NCBI GenBank assembly: GCA_016721015.1
Contig: JADKJL010000003.1
Coordinates: 310,001 to 374,000 of the forward strand
Source: Lysobacterales bacterium
GTDB lineage: Bacteria > Pseudomonadota > Gammaproteobacteria > Xanthomonadales > Rhodanobacteraceae
Direction of reading: 5' to 3'
Length of the DNA: 64,000 nt
Shown: positions 1 to 8,117 of the stretch, piece after piece
How positions within the stretch are numbered: position 1 is the stretch's first letter
Layout: every line of letters begins with the position of its first letter
The notes under the pieces: model-generated
The model's input: only the letters and a program-made list of their open reading frames with translations
The model's database searches: none
Told to the model about the DNA's origin: nothing
Translations under genes and position numbers: made by a program

Positions 1-47
1 GACTTATGCAGCGTATTCGCGGCGGCACGCCGACGGAGATCCACTGA
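1..47 (+). CDS. 3' end of an unidentified upstream gene
   Basis: Only the last 14 codons lie inside the window, ending ...GGTPTEIH and a TGA at 45-47. The TGA shares bases with the ATG of the next gene (TGATG), which indicates translational coupling and probably one operon. Too little remains to name the product. Confidence 0.55.
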   Translation, partial: LMQRIRGGTPTEIH

Positions 48-283
48 TGAACGTGGTCATTCAATTCGTTGGTGCCCTTTTTATACTGGTGCCGTTTGCG
101 CTGCTGCAATTGCGGCGCACCACCACGCAGTCGTGGCTGTATCTGTGGCTCAACCTCGTCGGCGCGGCGATTCTGGCGTGGGCAGCATGGGTTGGCGCGC
201 AGTGGGGCTTTGTGATTCTGGAAAGCGTGTGGGGTCTCGCGGCGCTGATCAGCATTGTCCGTCGCATGATCGTGGAAAAATGA
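47..283 (+). CDS. Small integral membrane protein (CBU_0592-like)
   Basis: A 78-residue, very hydrophobic protein with three likely membrane helices at about residues 4-21, 29-50 and 52-70, a basic loop (LRRTTTQ) after the first, and a basic C-terminal tail (RRMIVEK). Size and layout resemble the short CBU_0592-type family that has no known function; this is recognition by eye. The start overlaps the stop of the preceding gene as TGATG, so it is translated with it. No catalytic motif is visible, and I assign no role beyond the inner membrane. Confidence 0.75.
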   Translation: MNVVIQFVGALFILVPFALLQLRRTTTQSWLYLWLNLVGAAILAWAAWVGAQWGFVILESVWGLAALISIVRRMIVEK

Positions 284-324
284 CCGGCCCGTGCAAGGAA
301 AATCCTCCATACCGCCAGCAACTT

Positions 325-543
325 TCATTCAGAATTTGCGCGCACGAAACCTACGCCCGCATGAATTTTTTGAGGACAACTTCGGCCCAGTTCGATTCGG
401 CACCGGTATCGAATCGCCGCTATCGACCCAGATCGAGTCAGCAAGGATTGGAGGCCACAAACAAGACCTCCAACCCCATGCGATCCCTTCCAAAAGTGAA
501 ATCCGGCACCAGGTTTCTGGTTCTCCGATCCCACTGTTTTGAA
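325..543. other. Non-coding gap with a short inverted repeat
   Basis: No convincing gene is present between the small membrane protein and the convergent peptidase gene. The only structure I see is a 7-base inverted repeat, TTGGAGG and CCTCCAA, near 448-473. It has no T-run after it, so it is not a standard intrinsic terminator on either strand. Confidence 0.4.
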
Positions 544-1965
544 CTACTTCGCCAACGCCTTGACCAGATCGAACAGGTAGTCGCGGCCGATGTAGACCGA
601 GCGCACTTCGAGTCGTTCATTGAGGCCGTGGACGCCATTGCCGTCGGGATCGCCCCAGGGACCGGGTACGCCGTAGGTCGGAATTCCGACCGCCGACATG
701 TAGAGCCCGTCGGTCGCGCCGGTGGAGATGGAAGGAATCACCGGCACGCCGGGAAAGTACTTGGCACTCAGGGTTTCCATCGGTCCGATGATCGCCGGGT
801 CAAGCGCGGGCGAGGTGGCCAGAGGTTTGTCCTTGCGTGCCAGCTCGATCGAGATGCCCGGATTGCCGATGACCTCGGCGAGCGTGTCCTTGATCTCGGC
901 GGGCGCATGGCCGGGAAAGATGCGGCAATTGACGTTGGCTTCCACACGTTGCGGCAGCGCGTTGAGTGCGTGGCCGCCGTCGATCATCGTGGCCACGCAC
1001 GTCGTGCGCAGCATCGAGTGGAAGCCCTTGTCAGTGTTGACCACTGCGGCCGCCGTGGCGTCGCCCGGATCTTTCGCCAGCGCAACCATCGCCTGCCCCA
1101 TCGCGTCCGTGCGGGCAGCGCCGGCACGCGAGAAGAACACGCGAGTGGTGTCATTGAACTCGGCCGGGAACTCGTGCCCGCGAATCTTCAGCAGCGCATC
1201 GGACATGGCGTAGATCGCGTTGTCGCGCACCGGTTGCGAACTGTGTCCGCCGGGATTGGTGGCGACGAGCTTGTAGTCCTGGTAAATCTTCTCGCCGACC
1301 TGGATCGATTGCGAGACGATGTGGCCCTTGCCATCAGTGTCACCGCCGCCACCTTCATTGAGCGCGAAGGCCGCGTCGATCAGGTCGCGCTTGTTGTTGG
1401 CAAGGTACTGCGCGCCGTTGAATGCGGTGTCGGTTTCCTCGCCGCAGGTCAGCGCCATCTTGACGGTACGGCCGGGCTTGTAACCGCTTTGCTTGAAGCG
1501 GATCAGCGTGTCGGCCCAGGTCGCCGCCATCATCTTGTCGTCGGAGATGCCGCGCGCGTAGTAGTAGCCGTTCTCCTCGATCAACTTGAACGGGTCGCGC
1601 ACCCAGTCGGCGCGCTTGGCCGCGACCACGTCGATATGGGCGAGCAGCAGGAGTGGTTTGAGCGTGCTGGACTTGCCGGGATAGACGGCAACAATTCCGC
1701 CCTCCTTCGGGTGATCGGGCACGGAGAACAGGGTGATCTGGTCGTCGACAAAGCCCGCTGCCTTCAGGCGCGTCGCGATCTGCGCCGCGGCCTGGGTGCA
1801 GTCGCCATTGGTGACCGAGGTGTCGGTTTCGACCAGTTCCTTGTAGAGCGAGAAGAACTGTTGCTGATCGGGACGCAGCGCGCCCATCTTGCCGGTGGGC
1901 ACCTCTGCCATCACCGAACCTGCCACGAGCGCCGCTGCAGCGAGCGCAAGAATCGTCAATTTCAT
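544..1965 (-). CDS. Secreted M20-family metallopeptidase
   Basis: A 473-residue zinc exopeptidase of the M20/M25/M40 clan, probably a periplasmic or secreted di- or aminoacyl-peptidase. The N-terminus is a clear signal peptide (LTILALAAAALVAG, cleavage near ...MAEVP). Family residues are in place: LLAHIDVV with the zinc-ligand His and catalytic-site Asp (about 110-112), the bridging Asp in ISDDKMM (about 143), GEETD with the general base Glu (about 176-179), NEGGGG and the dimerisation-domain GGHSS. I chose ATG at 1965, preceded by GGGGGAGAGG at good spacing, over an upstream TTG. Its exact substrate cannot be read from sequence. Confidence 0.92.
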   Translation of the reverse strand: MKLTILALAAAALVAGSVMAEVPTGKMGALRPDQQQFFSLYKELVETDTSVTNGDCTQAAAQIATRLKAAGFVDDQITLFSVPDHPKEGGIVAVYPGKSSTLKPLLLLAHIDVVAAKRADWVRDPFKLIEENGYYYARGISDDKMMAATWADTLIRFKQSGYKPGRTVKMALTCGEETDTAFNGAQYLANNKRDLIDAAFALNEGGGGDTDGKGHIVSQSIQVGEKIYQDYKLVATNPGGHSSQPVRDNAIYAMSDALLKIRGHEFPAEFNDTTRVFFSRAGAARTDAMGQAMVALAKDPGDATAAAVVNTDKGFHSMLRTTCVATMIDGGHALNALPQRVEANVNCRIFPGHAPAEIKDTLAEVIGNPGISIELARKDKPLATSPALDPAIIGPMETLSAKYFPGVPVIPSISTGATDGLYMSAVGIPTYGVPGPWGDPDGNGVHGLNERLEVRSVYIGRDYLFDLVKALAK

Positions 1966-2115
1966 CAACCTCTCCCCCTGGAAATGTGCGAAGACTCCGA
2001 AAACCGGAAACCCGGATCACGGTCGACGTTCCTGACGTCGCTGATCACGCTTCCCGATAGTACAGCGGCGCGTCAGCGGAAAGGCTGTGTGCGACCCCAG
2101 ACGTAGCCAATCCCG

Positions 2116-2220
2116 ATGCTTCCTCCGCGACGCATCGATCTCCTCGGCATTGCGCAACATGTTGTCCAGCGTGGCAACGACGGCCAGTCCGGCCCCTTCA
2201 ACGAGGCAGATCAGACCTGG
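2116..2220 (+). pseudogene. 5' remnant of a REP-associated tyrosine transposase (RAYT)
   Basis: The first roughly 35 codons read RIDLLGIAQHVVQRGND and continue to ...FNEAD. This is the conserved N-terminus of Y1/REP-associated tyrosine transposases, in which HVVQRGN begins the nucleic-acid-binding core. Similarity stops after about residue 33. The HUH pair and catalytic Tyr region of a full protein (about 150-250 residues) are absent, because an unrelated gene starts at about 2295. I read it as a truncated, inactive scrap. RAYTs mobilise REP palindromes, and such palindromes occur elsewhere in the window. Confidence 0.65.
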
Positions 2221-2294
2221 GCGATGTCGATTTCCGACAAACTTGTTCGTCGTTCGGATTGGCCGCCACCGTGGCGACCCAAAGCCGAGGGAGA

Positions 2295-2726
2295 TTGACC
2301 CTGCGCGTCATGCTGCTCGTGAAAGTCACCGAGGACAGCGAAAAGGGACTGCCGCCGACCGCCGAGGCGTTCGAAGCGATGGATCGATTCACCGGGGAAC
2401 GGGTCCAGGCAGGCGTGATGGTGGCTGGTGCCGGCCTCAAGCCCAGCGCCCAGGCAAAGCGCATAACCATCGATGGTGGCGCACGCCGGGTCATCGACGG
2501 GCCCTTCGCCGAAACCCGCGAGCTGATTGCCGGCTTCTCCATCTGGGAGGTCAAGGACATGGACGAGGCTGTGGCGTGGGCAAAGCGCTGCCCCAATCCG
2601 ATGTCGTGCCCGAGCGAAATCGAGATCCGGCCGTTCCTCGAGGCAACGGATCTGGCCGAGCTACTTACTCCCGAAGAGCTATCGAAGCCCCGTGACGGTG
2701 AGCGCGGAAAGCTCGGCGTCGCCTGA
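2295..2726 (+). CDS. YciI-family (YCII-related) protein
   Basis: A small cytoplasmic protein of the YCII-related superfamily, a ferredoxin-like alpha/beta fold often found beside extracytoplasmic-function sigma factors; its biochemical role is mostly unknown. The diagnostic features are the opening strand VMLLVKVTEDSEKG and DGPFAETRELIAGFSIWEVKD in the middle, followed by EAVAWAKRCP. Start choice is uncertain. GAGGGAG at 2287-2293 fits a TTG at 2295 or a CTG at 2301 (giving the family-like RVMLLVK start) better than the ATG at 2310. No sigma factor gene is adjacent here. Confidence 0.8.
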   Translation: MTLRVMLLVKVTEDSEKGLPPTAEAFEAMDRFTGERVQAGVMVAGAGLKPSAQAKRITIDGGARRVIDGPFAETRELIAGFSIWEVKDMDEAVAWAKRCPNPMSCPSEIEIRPFLEATDLAELLTPEELSKPRDGERGKLGVA

Positions 2727-2786
2727 GGAGGTAGCCAGCGGTGGAAAGAAGCCAGGAAACGTGTGAGGGCCGGAACCGGAGCAGCA

Positions 2787-2850
2787 GACCGGGACAATCG
2801 AGATTCCACTGCTCTCATGTCACGCCCCCGAAAATGCGGGTGTCCCGGTC
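2787..2850. repeat. Inverted repeat downstream of the YciI-like gene
   Basis: Perfect 10-base arms GACCGGGACA (2787-2796) and TGTCCCGGTC (2841-2850) are separated by 44 bases in the gap between the YciI-like gene and the convergent membrane protein gene. There is no T-run, so a terminator role is doubtful. Confidence 0.35.
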
Positions 2851-2916
2851 ATCTCGGCCGAGTAACGACGCGCAAATCCGGAGCAACGATCCATGCGACA
2901 CGAGCGTCATGCCCTA

Positions 2917-3315
2917 TCAGGTTTTATGTATGAACGGCCGCATGACCCAGATGACGGCGATGACGCCAATCGCCGCAGCACACGTGGTCGCGATTCCAAG
3001 TTTGTGCGAGCGCACCCAGCCACCAAATCCAAAGCTGATGAGCGTCAGGACGATTCCAAGAAGAAATAGCGCTGAAATGGGTTCCTGCTGAGCTTGAATC
3101 GCTTCCGGCAGTGTTTTGGACCGCGAAAGTGCTGCTTCCGCGAATGTCGAGCCCAAGGTGACGACCAGGAAGCAAACACTCGCGCAGACAGCCAGAAAAG
3201 CGGCCCAGCTGGCGATGCGATGCTTTGCCGGCGCGGTAAGCAGCGTCCCGTAGAAAGCGAACGTGAAACCGGCCAGCACTGAACTGACGAAGGCGAGCTG
3301 CTGATAGCCTGTCAT
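2917..3315 (-). CDS. Four-helix membrane protein of unknown function
   Basis: A 132-residue protein with four likely transmembrane segments: one just after the start (LAFVSSVLAGFTFAFYGTLL), one at about 37-60 (WAAFLAVCASVCFLVVTLG), and two in the second half (ISALFLLGIVLTLISFGFG and IATTCAAAIGVIAVIWVM). Short basic loops separate them. I selected ATG at 3315 because GAGGTGG lies six bases upstream; an open frame extends further but reads as low-quality polar sequence. I do not recognise the family. It stands alone, without a close neighbour on its strand. Confidence 0.7.
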   Translation of the reverse strand: MTGYQQLAFVSSVLAGFTFAFYGTLLTAPAKHRIASWAAFLAVCASVCFLVVTLGSTFAEAALSRSKTLPEAIQAQQEPISALFLLGIVLTLISFGFGGWVRSHKLGIATTCAAAIGVIAVIWVMRPFIHKT

Positions 3316-3527
3316 GAAGCGCCACCTCGGCTTGAATCGATGCGCGTGTCGGATCATACATTTGAATTCGCGCTGTCTGGTCCTCAATCCATCCAACCGA
3401 CCTGAGGGAAAGGCAGAAGACCTCGGGGTTTCGTCTCTTCAGGCCAACTGCACGCCGGCCTATTGAGCCGCCCGCGCTGCGCGCGCAACAAGGCCACAAC
3501 CACGCTACCGACTTCGCCCAACGTCCG

Positions 3528-3698
3528 CTACGAAATATCACGAAGCTTCAACCGGTCCGGTCGAAGCGCTCCGCTCTGATAGGCCAGCTCGACCATCTCC
3601 TCGAAGAAATCCACTTTCTCAGCGGTGCTGAGTTTCACCCAGGCGCGCAGGTTTTCGAGCTCGGCTTGGCGGAAGGCCGCATCGGACTGCTCATCCAT
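3528..3698 (-). CDS. Small partner protein of a nucleotidyltransferase pair
   Basis: A 56-residue (60 from the upstream ATG at 3710), acidic, probably helical cytoplasmic protein with the core QAELENLRAWVKLSTAEK and EEMVELAYQSGAL. It starts inside the last codons of the decayed nucleotidyltransferase gene: the ATG at 3698 overlaps that gene's TGA at 3691-3693. This arrangement is typical of a coupled two-gene unit. Proteins like this often sit beside DUF6036/AbiEii-like nucleotidyltransferases, but I infer that from memory. Its frame is intact although its partner is broken, so it may be a relic. Confidence 0.6.
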   Translation of the reverse strand: MDEQSDAAFRQAELENLRAWVKLSTAEKVDFFEEMVELAYQSGALRPDRLKLRDIS

Positions 3699-4195
3699 CG
3701 CCCGACTCATTCTCTCGAATCATGCGCAGTTTGGCGACGTCATCTTGATCCCCGGGGCGGCCGATCGCCTGCTTCATTTCTATCAGGTGCTCAATGCTGG
3801 CCACCGGTACACGAATGCCGTCGATCTACTTGCTGACTGAGTCACCCAGCAAGGCGGGAAAATCAATCGGTTCCTTGATGAAAAGATCGAGCGATCGTAG
3901 AGGATTGGCGGGCTCCGAAAGCTGAAAGACGAGCATGTTTTTCGTTTCGCTCCACTCGCGTCGTTTGGCCGGATAGGCAAACTCCACGATATCGATTGGA
4001 AGCCGCGACTGAAAGCCGATACCCGAAAGCGCCTTCAAAGCACGCTCGCAGTTTGCTGGTGACAAGCCGATGACGAGATCCAGGTCAGCGGTAGCGCGAA
4101 GATAGCCATGCAATCACGGCAAAGCCGCCGACAACGACTTAGTCCACTCGTGCCTCCGAAAGGGCACTGAATATCTCGCGGACATGGAATGCCAT
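3691..4195 (-). pseudogene. Nucleotidyltransferase, disrupted by two stops and a frameshift
   Basis: Reading from ATG at 4195 (GAGGCAG upstream) gives MAFHVREIFSALSEARVD, then a TAA at 4139-4141 where a Tyr codon is expected, then VVVGGFAVI. The frame then breaks near 4110 before HGYLRATADLDLVIG. A second in-frame stop, TAG near 3826-3828, interrupts SK*IDGIRVPVASIEHLIEM before the natural end at 3691. The GG...ATADLDLV pattern is the polymerase-beta-like nucleotidyltransferase core with its paired metal-binding Asp. Related genes are AbiEii/MNT-like or housekeeping nucleotidyltransferases. Three independent lesions, two of them substitutions to stop codons, point to real decay rather than a read error. 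Confidence 0.85.
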
Positions 4196-4212
4196 GGCTT
4201 CTGCCTCGCCGC

Positions 4213-7200
4213 CTACATATTCCTTCGATACTCACCACCCACATCATAAAGCGCATGACTGATCTGGCCGAGTGAGTGGGTCTTGACCGCTTCCATCAGC
4301 GCTTCGAAGACGTTCTTGCGCTCGCGGGCCGTGTTCTGCAGATAGCCGAGGCCGTGGCCGCTGTGGATTTCGATGGCTTCGTCTTCGTCCGACGTGGTTG
4401 CGTGGGCGTGCGAAGTTTCACCGCTTGGCGCGAGTGCGTTGCGGCTTTTCTGATAGCTGAGCACGTTGGCAATCTGTGCGCCCTTCTCTTCCGGTGTCGA
4501 GCGGATCAACTCGATCTCGGTGGCGATCTCGCCGGCATGCTCCTTCGGCAGGAAGGTGTTGACGCCGATCAGCGGCAGCGAGCCATCGTGCTTCTTGTGC
4601 TCGTAGTACATCGACTCTTCCTGGATCTTGCCGCGCTGGTACATGGTGTCCATCGCGCCGAGCACGCCGCCGCGCTCGCTGATCGCCTCGAATTCCTTAT
4701 AAACGGCTTCCTCGACCAGGTCGGTGAGGGTGTCGACGATGTAGCTGCCCTGCCACGGGTTCTCGTTGAAGTTGAGGCCGAGTTCCTTGTTGATGATCAT
4801 CTGGATCGCAACCGCGCGGCGCACGCTCTCCTCGGTGGGCGTGGTGATCGCTTCGTCATAGGCGTTGGTGTGCAATGAGTTGCAGTTGTCGAACAACGCG
4901 TACATCGCCTGCAGTGTGGTGCGGATGTCGTTGAACTGTATTTCCTGCGCGTGCAGTGACCGGCCGGAAGTCTGGATGTGGTACTTCATCATCTGGCTGC
5001 GGCTGCTGGCGCCGTAGCGCTCGCGCATGGCACGGGCCCAGATGCGCCGGGCGACGCGGCCAATGACGGTGTACTCCGGATCCATGCCGTTGGAGAAGAA
5101 GAAGCTCAGGTTCGGCGCGAAATCATCCACGCTCATGCCGCGGGCGAGGTAGTACTCGACGATGGTGAAGCCGTTGCTCAGGGTGAAGGCAAGCTGGCTG
5201 ATCGGGTTGGCCCCGGCTTCGGCGATGTGGTATCCGCTGATCGAGACCGAGTAGAAGTTGCGCACGCCGTTGTCGACGAAGTACTGCTGGATGTCGCCCA
5301 TCATGCGCAAGGCGAATTCGGTCGAGAAGATGCAGGTGTTCTGCGCCTGATCCTCCTTGAAGATGTCGGCCTGCACGGTGCCGCGCACCTTGGTCAGGGT
5401 TTCGGTCTTGATCCGCGCGTAGGTTTCGGCATCGATCAGATCATCACCGCAGACGCCGAGCAGGGCGAGACCCAGGCCTTCGTTGCCCTTGGGCAGCTCG
5501 CCGAGGTATCGCGGGCGTTCGCGGCCTGCGTAGAGCTTGTCGATCTTCTTCTGCGCCGCGGCCCAGCGCGCGTCGTCCTCGCGCAGGTATTTCTCGACGT
5601 TCTGGTCGATGGCGGTGTTCATGAACATCGCCAGGATCATCGGCGCCGGGCCGTTGATGGTCATCGATACCGATGTCGTTGGCGCGCTGAGGTCGAAGCC
5701 GGAGTAGAGCTTCTTCATGTCATCGAGAGTGGCGATATTGACGCCGGAGTTGCCGATCTTGCCGAAGATGTCCGGACGTGGCGCCGGATCTTCGCCGTAC
5801 AGGGTGACCGAGTCGAACGCGGTCGACAGGCGCGTGGCGGCACCGCCCTGGCTCAGGTAATGGAAGCGGCGATTGGTGCGCTCGGGCGTACCTTCGCCGG
5901 CGAACATGCGCGTGGGGTCTTCGCCGCTGCGGCGGTACGGATAGACCCCGCCGGTATAGGGGTAATGGCCGGGCAGGTTTTCCTTGCCGAGGAAGGTGAG
6001 CAACTCGCCCCAGTCCTTTGACTTGGGTGGCGAGACCTTGGGGATTTTCTGGTGGCTCATCGAATCGCGGTAGTTTTCGACTCGGATGACCTTGTCGCGC
6101 ACCTTGTATTCGTTGAATTCGGTAGTGACCGATTTGAAGAGTGCGGGCCAGTTGCGCAGTTGCTTGATCGCTTCCTTGCTGAGTTCGCCGATAGCGGCGT
6201 TGTAGCGCTGACGCAGGAGAAGCATTGAGCGGTCGACTTGCGAATGTTCTGTAGGAGCCCCTTCATGGGCGATGGTTTTCGAGGCAGACACGCTCGCCCC
6301 TGAACGGGCTCCTGCGAGAGCGGTAGCTTGTGATGTGTCGCTGGATGGATACAGATCGAGGGGTTTGGGCAACTTGTCATCGCCGAGTTCCTTCAGCGAT
6401 TCGTAGTAATGCTGCGCCTTGCTGGCAAACTCGGCCTGGGTCTCGATGCCCTTGTTGATGGATCGGCCCTGCTCGGCGATCTCGGCGAGGTAGCGCACGC
6501 GCGCACCCGGAATCAGCACAGTGGCGCGCGGGGATTTGAGTGTAGTGTCCAGGTTGGGACGCCAGTTGATTCCGGATTTCGCGAATTTCGTGGGAGTGGC
6601 TTCAGCCGCGATGCCTGTACTATCTTGCGAGGAGAGCATCGCGGCTGAAGCCGCTCCCACGGGAGTTCCTGCGCCGTTGCCGAGATGGAGCTTTTCACGC
6701 ATCAAACGGCACAAATTCACAAACATCCAGGTAATGCCCGGGTCATTGAACTGGCTGGCGATGGTCGGATAGGCGGGCACGTCCTCGTCCTTGACGTTGA
6801 ACGCGGTGCGGTTGCGCTTCCACTGCTTGCGCACGTCGCGCAGGGCGTCTTCGGCGCCGCGCTTGTCGAACTTGTTGAGCACGATCAGCTCGGCGAAATC
6901 GATCATGTCGATCTTCTCGAGCTGGCTGGCGGCACCGTAATCGCTGGTCATCACGTAGGCGGGGAAATCGACCAGGTCGACAATCTGCGAATCGCTCTGG
7001 CCGATGCCTGCAGTTTCAATGATGACCAGGTCGTAGGGCTGGCTCTTCAGGAAATCGATGCAGTCGTGCAGCACGATGTTGGTCGACGCGTGCTGGCGAC
7101 GGGTGGCCATCGAGCGCATGTAGACGCGATGGCTGCGCAGGGAATTCATGCGGATGCGATCACCGAGCAATGCACCACCGGAGCGGCGGCGCGTCGGATC

Positions 7201-7971
7201 GACCGCAAGCACGGCGATGCGCATTTCGGGAAACGCGTGCAGGAAGCGCAACAGCAGTTCGTCGACCACCGAGGATTTGCCGGCGCCGCCGGTGCCAGTG
7301 AGGCCGAGGACTGGAGTTGTCTGCCGGGAGTGGGGAGTGGGGAATGGGGAATGGCCAGAAGCCGCCGACCACTGTTTTCGCAATTTCACCAGTTCGGTTT
7401 CGCTGAAATCGCCGTTCTCAAGCGCGCTGAGCACACGTCCGATGCTGATCTCGTCGTTGATATCAACGTTTGCCAGCTTTTGCGATTCCCTATTCCCTGT
7501 TCTCGATTCCCGCGCACGCGCTGCGCGCTCGACAACATCCTCGATCATCTCGACCAAGCCCAGCTTCATGCCATCGTTGGGGTGATAGATGCGCTCGACG
7601 CCGTAGTCCTCGAGCTCGCGGATTTCCTCCGGAGTGATGGTGCCGCCGCCGCCACCGAACACGCGGATATGGCTGGCGCCGCGCTCCTTGAGCATGTCGA
7701 TCATGTACTTGAAGTACTCGACATGACCACCCTGATAGGACGACATCGCGATCGCGTCGGCATCTTCCTGCAGCGCAGCGCGGACGACATCTTCTACGGA
7801 GCGGTTGTGGCCGAGGTGGATCACTTCGGCGCCCTGCGCCTGGATGATCCGGCGCATGATGTTGATCGCCGCGTCGTGGCCATCGAACAGGCTGGCGGCG
7901 GTGACGAAACGCAACGGCGCCCTTTCCGGGCTGGTTTCGCTCTCGGCGACTCTCTGGGCGGGGATGTTCAT
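4213..7971 (-). CDS. icmF: Fused isobutyryl-CoA mutase (IcmF)
   Basis: A 1252-residue adenosylcobalamin enzyme that interconverts isobutyryl-CoA and n-butyryl-CoA (some members use pivalyl- or isovaleryl-CoA), in the cytoplasm. Domains in order: B12-binding domain (about 20-150, with DGHDAAI), a MeaI-type G-protein chaperone (P-loop GTGGAGKS near 226-233, later NKFDKRG), then the substrate-binding mutase barrel in the second half (NTAIDQNV, TGGVYPYRRSGEDPTRMFAGEG). Usual IcmF length is about 1090, so this one is some 150 residues longer. The excess sits in linkers at about 153-166, 206-218, 436-461 and 547-575, encoded by repetitive DNA. It is a single gene with no close partner on its strand. 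Confidence 0.95.
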   Translation of the reverse strand: MNIPAQRVAESETSPERAPLRFVTAASLFDGHDAAINIMRRIIQAQGAEVIHLGHNRSVEDVVRAALQEDADAIAMSSYQGGHVEYFKYMIDMLKERGASHIRVFGGGGGTITPEEIRELEDYGVERIYHPNDGMKLGLVEMIEDVVERAARARESRTGNRESQKLANVDINDEISIGRVLSALENGDFSETELVKLRKQWSAASGHSPFPTPHSRQTTPVLGLTGTGGAGKSSVVDELLLRFLHAFPEMRIAVLAVDPTRRRSGGALLGDRIRMNSLRSHRVYMRSMATRRQHASTNIVLHDCIDFLKSQPYDLVIIETAGIGQSDSQIVDLVDFPAYVMTSDYGAASQLEKIDMIDFAELIVLNKFDKRGAEDALRDVRKQWKRNRTAFNVKDEDVPAYPTIASQFNDPGITWMFVNLCRLMREKLHLGNGAGTPVGAASAAMLSSQDSTGIAAEATPTKFAKSGINWRPNLDTTLKSPRATVLIPGARVRYLAEIAEQGRSINKGIETQAEFASKAQHYYESLKELGDDKLPKPLDLYPSSDTSQATALAGARSGASVSASKTIAHEGAPTEHSQVDRSMLLLRQRYNAAIGELSKEAIKQLRNWPALFKSVTTEFNEYKVRDKVIRVENYRDSMSHQKIPKVSPPKSKDWGELLTFLGKENLPGHYPYTGGVYPYRRSGEDPTRMFAGEGTPERTNRRFHYLSQGGAATRLSTAFDSVTLYGEDPAPRPDIFGKIGNSGVNIATLDDMKKLYSGFDLSAPTTSVSMTINGPAPMILAMFMNTAIDQNVEKYLREDDARWAAAQKKIDKLYAGRERPRYLGELPKGNEGLGLALLGVCGDDLIDAETYARIKTETLTKVRGTVQADIFKEDQAQNTCIFSTEFALRMMGDIQQYFVDNGVRNFYSVSISGYHIAEAGANPISQLAFTLSNGFTIVEYYLARGMSVDDFAPNLSFFFSNGMDPEYTVIGRVARRIWARAMRERYGASSRSQMMKYHIQTSGRSLHAQEIQFNDIRTTLQAMYALFDNCNSLHTNAYDEAITTPTEESVRRAVAIQMIINKELGLNFNENPWQGSYIVDTLTDLVEEAVYKEFEAISERGGVLGAMDTMYQRGKIQEESMYYEHKKHDGSLPLIGVNTFLPKEHAGEIATEIELIRSTPEEKGAQIANVLSYQKSRNALAPSGETSHAHATTSDEDEAIEIHSGHGLGYLQNTARERKNVFEALMEAVKTHSLGQISHALYDVGGEYRRNM
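6251..6315. repeat. REP-like inverted pair inside icmF
   Basis: The arm at 6251-6271 (GTAGGAGCCCCTTCATGGGC) is mirrored by 6295-6315 with three mismatches in 21. This is the REP family core (GGAGC, small palindrome around TTCA, GCG) in opposed orientation, as in a bacterial interspersed mosaic element. It is translated in frame as part of the linker TALAGARSGASVSASK... of IcmF. Confidence 0.7.
6590..6660. repeat. BIME-type REP pair inside icmF
   Basis: The arms TGGGAGTGGCTTCAGCCGCG... (6591-6613) and its reverse complement at 6637-6659 agree at 22 of 23 bases with a 23-base loop, and each arm contains its own small hairpin around TTCAGCC. It is read in frame through IcmF as VGAASAAML...GIAAEATPTK, with no stop codon and no frame change. 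Confidence 0.8.
7321..7362. repeat. Short GGGAGTGGGGA-type tandem repeat inside icmF
   Basis: The stretch contains four near-copies of a seven-base unit (GGGAGTG, GGGAGTG, GGGAATG, GGGAATG), read in the gene as the linker SPFPTPHSRQ just before the P-loop domain. Such units are common intergenic filler in this bacterial order; here they are coding. Confidence 0.6.
7480..7515. repeat. Short GATTCCC-type tandem repeat inside icmF
   Basis: Repeated GATTCCC/TATTCCC/GATTCCC units encode RESRTGNRES in the linker between the B12-binding and G-protein domains. The unit is reminiscent of the GGGAATC tandem repeats frequent in intergenic DNA of this order (from memory). Confidence 0.55.
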
Positions 7972-8117
7972 GGCGGAGTTCGACTTGCTGCGGAAAACAT
8001 CGATTCTACCGCGTCAATCACCCATCCCGCAGACGCCGCGCTCGCCAGGATCCCGAGATCCGGATCCGGGCAGCCGGGGGATGGCACATGAGGGGCCCCT
8101 GAGCGAAACGTCGGCGG

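Noticed and set aside
133..2106. 657-codon plus-strand frame at the left end
   Set aside because: Most of it is antisense to the M20 peptidase, whose motifs are clear.
4978..6021. Long open frame on the plus strand opposite icmF
   Set aside because: Its sequence is an antisense reading of the conserved IcmF core; high GC makes such frames common.
7972..8117. Palindromic AGGGGCCCCT and GATCC-rich stretch between icmF and the GGDEF-EAL gene
   Set aside because: Short, with no T-run and no clear relation to the flanking genes.
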